A DNA stretch of 64,000 nucleotides from Gammaproteobacteria bacterium (GTDB taxonomy: Bacteria; Pseudomonadota; Gammaproteobacteria; Burkholderiales; Burkholderiaceae_C), in NCBI GenBank assembly GCA_018828125.1, contig JAHJWB010000023.1, positions 1-64,000 on the forward strand, given 5' to 3'. The notes under the pieces were generated by a model. That model had not been told where the DNA came from, did not search any database, and worked only from the letters and a program-made list of their open reading frames with translations. A program made the position numbers and the translations under genes. Positions 59,884-64,000 of this stretch are shown piece by piece (positions within the stretch are counted from its first letter, which is position 1; each line of letters opens with the position of its first letter).

Positions 59884-61569
59884 ATGTCTGACCGCCACCT
59901 CGCCCATTGGCCCCCCGGCCTGTCGCGCCACCTCACGCTGCCGCAAACCAACCTGTTTCACAACGCCGAGGTGTCAGCCGCGCGGTTTCCGGACAAGCCG
60001 TTTCTGGTGTTCTACGACACGCTTGTGACGTTCCGCCAGTTCCAGCAGCAGGCCGAGCACATTGCGGGTTTTCTGCAGCAGGTGTGTGGCGTGAAGGCGG
60101 GCGACCGGGTGCTGCTGTACATGCAGAACAGCCCGCAATGGATTCTGTCGTTCTACGGCATCCTGCGGGCCAACGCGGTGGTGGTGCCGGTGAACCCGAT
60201 GAACATGACCGAAGAGCTGCGCCACTATGTGCAGGACAGCGGCGCCACGGTTGCATTTGTGCCGCAAGACCTGCATGCGCAGGCACAGCCGCTGGTGAGC
60301 CTGGCCGATGGCGGTGGAGGCTTGAAGCACCTCATCGTGGCGGCCTACAGCGACTACCTGCAGGTGCCCACTGACTTGCCTGTGCCCGCCTTTGTGAGCG
60401 CGCCGCGTCAAGCCATCGATGCGCCGGGCGTCACGCTGTGGAGCGACATGCTCGCGCAGCAGCACATGCCAGGCCCGCTGACGGCCGGGCCCGATGACCT
60501 GTGCGTGATGCCCTACACATCGGGCACCACCGGCCATCCCAAGGGCTGCATGCACACGCACCGCAGCGCCATGAGCACGCTGGTGGGCGGGGCGCAGTGG
60601 TTCTCGCGCACGCAAGACGCGACCTATCTGGCCGTGCTGCCGCTGTTCCACGTCACCGGCATGTCGGGCAGCATGAACGGGCCGCTGTTTGTGGGCGCCA
60701 CCGTCGTGGTGCTGCCGCGCTGGGACCGCGACGCCACGGCGCAACTCATGCAGCGCTATCGCATCAGCATCTGGCAAGCGATATCGACCATGGTGGTGGA
60801 CTTCCTGGCCAACCCGCGCATTGCCGAATACGACATTTCCAGCCTGCAGGCCATCCGCGGCGGAGGCGCGGCCATGCCCAAGGCGGTGGCCCAGCGCCTG
60901 AAGGAGCTGACGGGGCTCGACTATGTGGAAGGCTATGGCATGTCCGAGACCATGGCCGCCACCCACATCAACCCACCACACCGGCCCAAGCCGCAGTGCC
61001 TGGGCATTCCGGTGTTTGACGTGGACGCACGCGTGGTGGACCCGGCCAGCTTTGCCGAACTGCCCCCCGGCGAGATCGGCGAGATCGTGGTGCATGGCCC
61101 GCAGGTGATGTTGGGCTATTGGAACAACCCACAGGCCTCGGCCGACAGCTTCATCACCCTGGATGGCAAACGCTTTCTGCGCACCGGCGACCTGGCGCAG
61201 GTGGACGAAGACGGCTACTTCTTCATGGTGGACCGCCTCAAACGCATGATCAACGCCTCAGGCTACAAGGTGTGGCCCGCCGAGGTTGAAGCCATGATGT
61301 ATGCCCACCCCGCCATTCAGGAGGTGTGTGTGATTGCCACCCACGACGAGCGACGGGGCGAGACCGTGAAGGCCCTGGTCGTGCTACGCGAAACCTTCAA
61401 GGGCCAGATCACCGAGCAGGCCATCATCGACTGGAGCCACAACCACATGGCCGCCTACAAAAGCCCGCGCATCGTGCAGCTGGTGGACAGCCTGCCCAAG
61501 TCAGGCACGGGCAAGGTGCAATGGCGCGAGCTGCAGGAGCAGGAAAAAAAACAGGCGGCCACGGGCTGA
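59884..61569 (+). CDS. AMP-dependent acyl-CoA ligase 1 (long-chain-type)
   Basis: A 561-residue ANL ligase: P-loop YTSGTTGHPKGCMHTHRSAM (residues about 210-230), GYGMSETMAATHINPP, and the hinge GDLAQVDEDGYFFMVDRLKRMINASGYKVWPAEVEAMMYAHPAI. Catalytic lysine near SGTGKVQWRELQ. It activates a fatty or aromatic acid to its CoA ester. It is followed after 34 bases by a second ligase; with the upstream SDR it suggests an aromatic or branched acid pathway. The substrate is not predictable. Confidence 0.9.
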   Translation: MSDRHLAHWPPGLSRHLTLPQTNLFHNAEVSAARFPDKPFLVFYDTLVTFRQFQQQAEHIAGFLQQVCGVKAGDRVLLYMQNSPQWILSFYGILRANAVVVPVNPMNMTEELRHYVQDSGATVAFVPQDLHAQAQPLVSLADGGGGLKHLIVAAYSDYLQVPTDLPVPAFVSAPRQAIDAPGVTLWSDMLAQQHMPGPLTAGPDDLCVMPYTSGTTGHPKGCMHTHRSAMSTLVGGAQWFSRTQDATYLAVLPLFHVTGMSGSMNGPLFVGATVVVLPRWDRDATAQLMQRYRISIWQAISTMVVDFLANPRIAEYDISSLQAIRGGGAAMPKAVAQRLKELTGLDYVEGYGMSETMAATHINPPHRPKPQCLGIPVFDVDARVVDPASFAELPPGEIGEIVVHGPQVMLGYWNNPQASADSFITLDGKRFLRTGDLAQVDEDGYFFMVDRLKRMINASGYKVWPAEVEAMMYAHPAIQEVCVIATHDERRGETVKALVVLRETFKGQITEQAIIDWSHNHMAAYKSPRIVQLVDSLPKSGTGKVQWRELQEQEKKQAATG

Positions 61570-61603
61570 ACCCTTTCGCACGATCTCCCACCCAGCCACC
61601 GGC

Positions 61604-63169
61604 ATGATTACTCCCATCGTCCCCGCTGCAATCGCAGTTCCCGTAGATCCACCCTATCGCACCATCGCGGACCAGGTGCGCGAACACGCGCGGGTCCGTC
61701 CGGACCAGCCCGCCCTGGTACAGGGCGATGAGGTCATCACCTACGGCGAGCTCGACGCGCTGATGGACCGCATCGCCAGCGGCCTGCAACGCGACGGCCT
61801 GCAGCCCGGCGATTGCATTGCCCTGTGCGGCGCCAACTCGCCCTTGCAGGCGGCGATGTTCCTGGGGGCCCTGCGCGCAGGCGTGGTGGTGGCACCCGTA
61901 GCCGTCAGCAGCACAGCCGCCAGCCTCGCCTCGATGCTGCGCGACGCGCAGGCGCGCTGGCTGGTCGTCGACGGCACCGCCACCGATGTGCTGCCAGCGG
62001 ACCGCATGGAGCCGTGCATTGCGCTCACGCCAGATGCGCCCGGTGTGCCATTGCGGGACTGGCTGCCTGCGCCGGGCAGCAAGCCAGCGCCTGTGGATGT
62101 GCCACCCGAAGCGCCGTTCAACATCATTTATTCATCAGGCACCACAGGCACCCCGAAGGGGATCGTGCAGTCGCACGGCATGCGCTTTCTGCACGTGGTG
62201 CGTGGCGCCCGCTACGGGTATGGGCCGGGCACCGTCACACTGCTGGCAACGCCGCTGTATTCCAACACCACGCTGGTGGTGTTTTTCCCCACGCTGGGTT
62301 GGGGCGGCACCGTGGTGCTGATGGGCAAGTTCGATGCTGCGCAGTACCTCGCGCTGGCGCAGGCCCACCGCGCCACGCACACCATGCTGGTGCCGGTGCA
62401 GTACCAGCGGATCATGGCGCTGCCATCGTTTGGCGCGTTTGACCTCTCGGCCTATAAAGCCAAGTTCTGCACGAGCGCGCCGTTTTCCGGCGCTCTCAAG
62501 GCCGATGTAGTGGCGCGGTGGCCGGGCCAGTTGATCGAGTTCTATGGCATGACCGAGGGCGGCGGCACGTGCATCCTGGAGGCCCATGCATTCCCGGACA
62601 AACTCCACACCGTGGGCCGCCCGGCCGATGGCCACGACATTCGCTTGATTGATGACGCAGGCGTGGAAGTGCCCGCCGGGCACACCGGCGAGGTGGTCGG
62701 CCACTCGGGCAGCATGATGACCGGCTACCACGGTCAGCCCGACAAAACCCGCGAGGCCGAGTGGTACGCCCCGGACGGCAAACGCTTCATCCGCACCGGC
62801 GATGTCGGGCGCTTTGATGCCGACGGGTTTCTCACTCTCATGGACCGCAAGAAGGACCTCGTCATCTCGGGCGGCTTCAATATCTACCCCAGCGACCTGG
62901 AGGCGCTGCTGCGCCAGCACCCCGCCGTGGCCGAGGCGGCGGTGGTCGGTGTGCCCTCCGCGCAATGGGGCGAGACCCCGGTGGCTTTTGTGGTGGCGCG
63001 GTCAGGCGCATCGGTGCTGGCCCGCGACCTGATGGCATGGCACAACGCGCAGGTAGGCAAAACACAGCGCCTGGCAGACCTGCAATGGGCGGATGAACTG
63101 CCCCGCAGCGCCATTGGCAAGGTGCTCAAACGGCAGCTGCGCGACAGCTACACCGGCCCCGCAGCCTGA
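61604..63169 (+). CDS. AMP-dependent acyl-CoA ligase 2
   Basis: A 521-residue class I adenylate-forming enzyme: NIIYSSGTTGTPKGIVQSHGMR (residues about 168-190), EFYGMTEGGGTCILEAH, RTGDVGRFDADGFLTLMDRKKDLVISGGFNIYPSDLEALLRQHPAV and the catalytic lysine in AIGKVLKRQLRD. It is in the same operon as ligase 1 and has a different N-terminus, so the two are not recent duplicates. A role in activating a second substrate or the same acid under other conditions is possible. Confidence 0.9.
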   Translation: MITPIVPAAIAVPVDPPYRTIADQVREHARVRPDQPALVQGDEVITYGELDALMDRIASGLQRDGLQPGDCIALCGANSPLQAAMFLGALRAGVVVAPVAVSSTAASLASMLRDAQARWLVVDGTATDVLPADRMEPCIALTPDAPGVPLRDWLPAPGSKPAPVDVPPEAPFNIIYSSGTTGTPKGIVQSHGMRFLHVVRGARYGYGPGTVTLLATPLYSNTTLVVFFPTLGWGGTVVLMGKFDAAQYLALAQAHRATHTMLVPVQYQRIMALPSFGAFDLSAYKAKFCTSAPFSGALKADVVARWPGQLIEFYGMTEGGGTCILEAHAFPDKLHTVGRPADGHDIRLIDDAGVEVPAGHTGEVVGHSGSMMTGYHGQPDKTREAEWYAPDGKRFIRTGDVGRFDADGFLTLMDRKKDLVISGGFNIYPSDLEALLRQHPAVAEAAVVGVPSAQWGETPVAFVVARSGASVLARDLMAWHNAQVGKTQRLADLQWADELPRSAIGKVLKRQLRDSYTGPAA

Positions 63170-63197
63170 GCAAATAACCCCCAGGAGACCGACAGCC

Positions 63198-63483
63198 ATG
63201 ACAGCCTCTTCCTCCCTCCTTGTCCGCAGCGGCGCCGGCCCAGCACGCTGCAGCATCATCAGCCTCATCCATTAACCGCCGCCGCTTCTCGGCCGGGCTT
63301 GTGACCGTCGGGGCGGCCGTTGCTGCACCTTCCACTTGGGCACAGAACTGTGCCCGCCAAGCCAATCCGCCGACGTCACTGCGCGCTGGGGCAGCTCGCC
63401 CCGCGGAGTTCGAGAGCTTCACCACCAGTGAAATCGCAAAATGGGGCAAGGTGATCCGCGACGCAAAGGTCACAGTGGAGTGA
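63198..63483 (+). pseudogene. Bug-family receptor pseudogene (frameshifted, internally deleted)
   Basis: AGGAGA precedes an ATG at 63198 (MTASSSLLVRS...), but this frame stops at 63275. A +1 frame from 63220 continues with a Tat-type leader (SINRRRFSAGLVTVGAAVAAPSTWAQ) and then jumps to AEFESFTTSEIAKWGKVIRDAKVTVE, which is the characteristic C-terminus of Bug/tripartite tricarboxylate receptors. The roughly 250 residues between leader and C-terminus are missing. It is the last gene of the IclR-SDR-ligase cluster, where such receptors are often found, and is almost certainly non-functional. Confidence 0.8.
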
Positions 63484-63533
63484 CCGCCTGAGCGGCAGGG
63501 CAGGCTGGATCTGCAAGCCATCTTTTGCTTCTG

Positions 63534-63580
63534 AATTGATAGCTATTACCGCTTATTGGATAAGCGCTAGAGGCCAAAAA
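63534..63580. repeat. Comamonadaceae palindromic repeat, copy 8
   Basis: ATTGATAGCTATTACCGCTTATTGGATAAGCGCTAGAGGCC is a well-preserved copy that follows the Bug pseudogene. Confidence 0.75.
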
Positions 63581-63722
63581 CACCATTATTTCAGAACCCG
63601 AGACGCTGCCACCCAGTAAGTCCTCTTAGCGCAGCGCAACTGGACACCACCGCGCCGCCTGCACGCGCCGGGTTGTGCCTGCGGCCGAACCTGCCCTGGG
63701 GGCCCCGAGAAGACGAGCAAAC

Positions 63723-63760
63723 AAAAAAGCCCGCCGGATGTCCCTGCGGGCTTGGTGTTT
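63723..63760 (-). terminator. Rho-independent terminator of the right-edge gene
   Basis: On the minus strand AAGCCCGC-AGGGACATCCG-GCGGGCTT is followed by TTTTGT. It lies 38 bases after the stop of the binding-protein gene. Confidence 0.85.
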
Positions 63761-63797
63761 TGCGCAAGGGCCACGGGGCTCGCAGCCCTGCCCCGCC

Positions 63798-64000
63798 TTA
63801 CTTGGCCAGATCCGCCAGCTTGATTTCCTTCACCTTGCCTCCCTCCACAATCGCCACGCGTGTGTTGGCGGTGGAGCCACCGCGCTCGTCAACGCCGTTC
63901 ATCTCGTGCGGGTTGTGCTCGCTGGGCAGCGACTTGAAGGCTTTGTCCAGCTGCGCACGAATGGCAGCGGCGTCGGTGGTGCTGCCTGCCAGCTTCATGG
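63798..64000 (-). CDS. Liv-type ABC substrate-binding protein, C-terminal part (partial)
   Basis: The visible last 66 or so residues (KLAGSTTDAAAIRAQLDKAFKSLP, EHNPHEMNGVDERGG, TRVAIVEGGKVKEIKLADLAK) match the C-termini of branched-chain-amino-acid-type binding proteins. The methionine at 63998 is internal; the gene continues beyond the window edge. It is transcribed toward the ligase cluster and ends at its own terminator. Confidence 0.8.
   Translation of the reverse strand, partial: MKLAGSTTDAAAIRAQLDKAFKSLPSEHNPHEMNGVDERGGSTANTRVAIVEGGKVKEIKLADLAK

Larger units (their letters stand above)
63484..63797. other. Intergenic stretch with repeat copy 8 and a terminator
   Basis: No gene is supported here. 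It holds palindromic repeat copy 8 and the terminator of the right-edge minus-strand gene. Confidence 0.55.

Overview
The window looks like a chromosome segment of a high-GC betaproteobacterium of the family Comamonadaceae (Acidovorax/Comamonas/Delftia-like). This rests on the protein repertoire (Bug receptors, TorF porin, Liv-type transporters, feruloyl-CoA synthase) and on a short palindromic intergenic repeat with core TAGCGCTT...AAGCGCTA that occurs at least eight times. No rRNA, tRNA, CRISPR array or intact insertion sequence was seen.

Layout. (1) 1-6.5 kb, minus strand: a type VI secretion module of VgrG, an Eag-type (DUF1795) chaperone and a large Rhs effector with prePAAR motif, whose toxin end lies beyond the left edge. 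(2) 6.8-13.4 kb: a WYL regulator, a GyrI-like protein, a ProQ/FinO RNA chaperone, a cold-shock/excalibur membrane protein, and glycolate oxidase subunits GlcE and GlcF separated by a DUF1275 membrane protein. (3) 13.7-16.5 kb: a nitrogen-regulated operon torF-glnK-amtB with a near-consensus sigma-54 promoter and a perfect NtrC palindrome, followed by comM. (4) 18.2-28.3 kb: a hydroxycinnamate gene set: MarR regulator, amidohydrolase, enoyl-CoA hydratase, feruloyl-CoA synthase, HSD10-like SDR, Bug receptor, acyl-CoA dehydrogenase and tannase/feruloyl-esterase lipoprotein. It resembles the CoA-dependent Cou route of Rhodococcus more than the classic feruloyl-CoA hydratase-lyase route. (5) 28.3-37.7 kb: a patchwork of small genes, including an AhpD-like protein, a decayed tannase fragment, a secreted HExxH protein, an SRPBCC protein, an amidase with a LuxR regulator, two VOC proteins, Lrp, a LysE exporter, and two short genes of 53 and 38 codons.

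(6) 38.0-56.9 kb is the most striking region: a nicotinamide/nicotinate catabolic island. A 15-kb minus-strand operon encodes a 6-hydroxynicotinate reductase, a UPF0280 protein, two DUF1185 proteins, a Liv-type ABC transporter with two binding proteins, a Tat-exported nicotinamidase, and a NicAB-type molybdenum hydroxylase with three c-type haems. Divergent from it are a ferredoxin, a ferredoxin-NADP reductase, a TetR regulator and an enamidase. Together they predict nicotinamide -> nicotinate -> 6-hydroxynicotinate -> 6-oxo-tetrahydronicotinate -> 2-formylglutarate. This joins an aerobic, cytochrome-linked entry enzyme to the reductive exit known from the anaerobe Eubacterium barkeri.

(7) 56.9-64 kb: a YihY/BrkB membrane protein, an IclR regulator, an SDR, two acyl-CoA ligases, an internally deleted Bug-receptor pseudogene, and the C-terminus of a Liv-type binding protein at the right edge.
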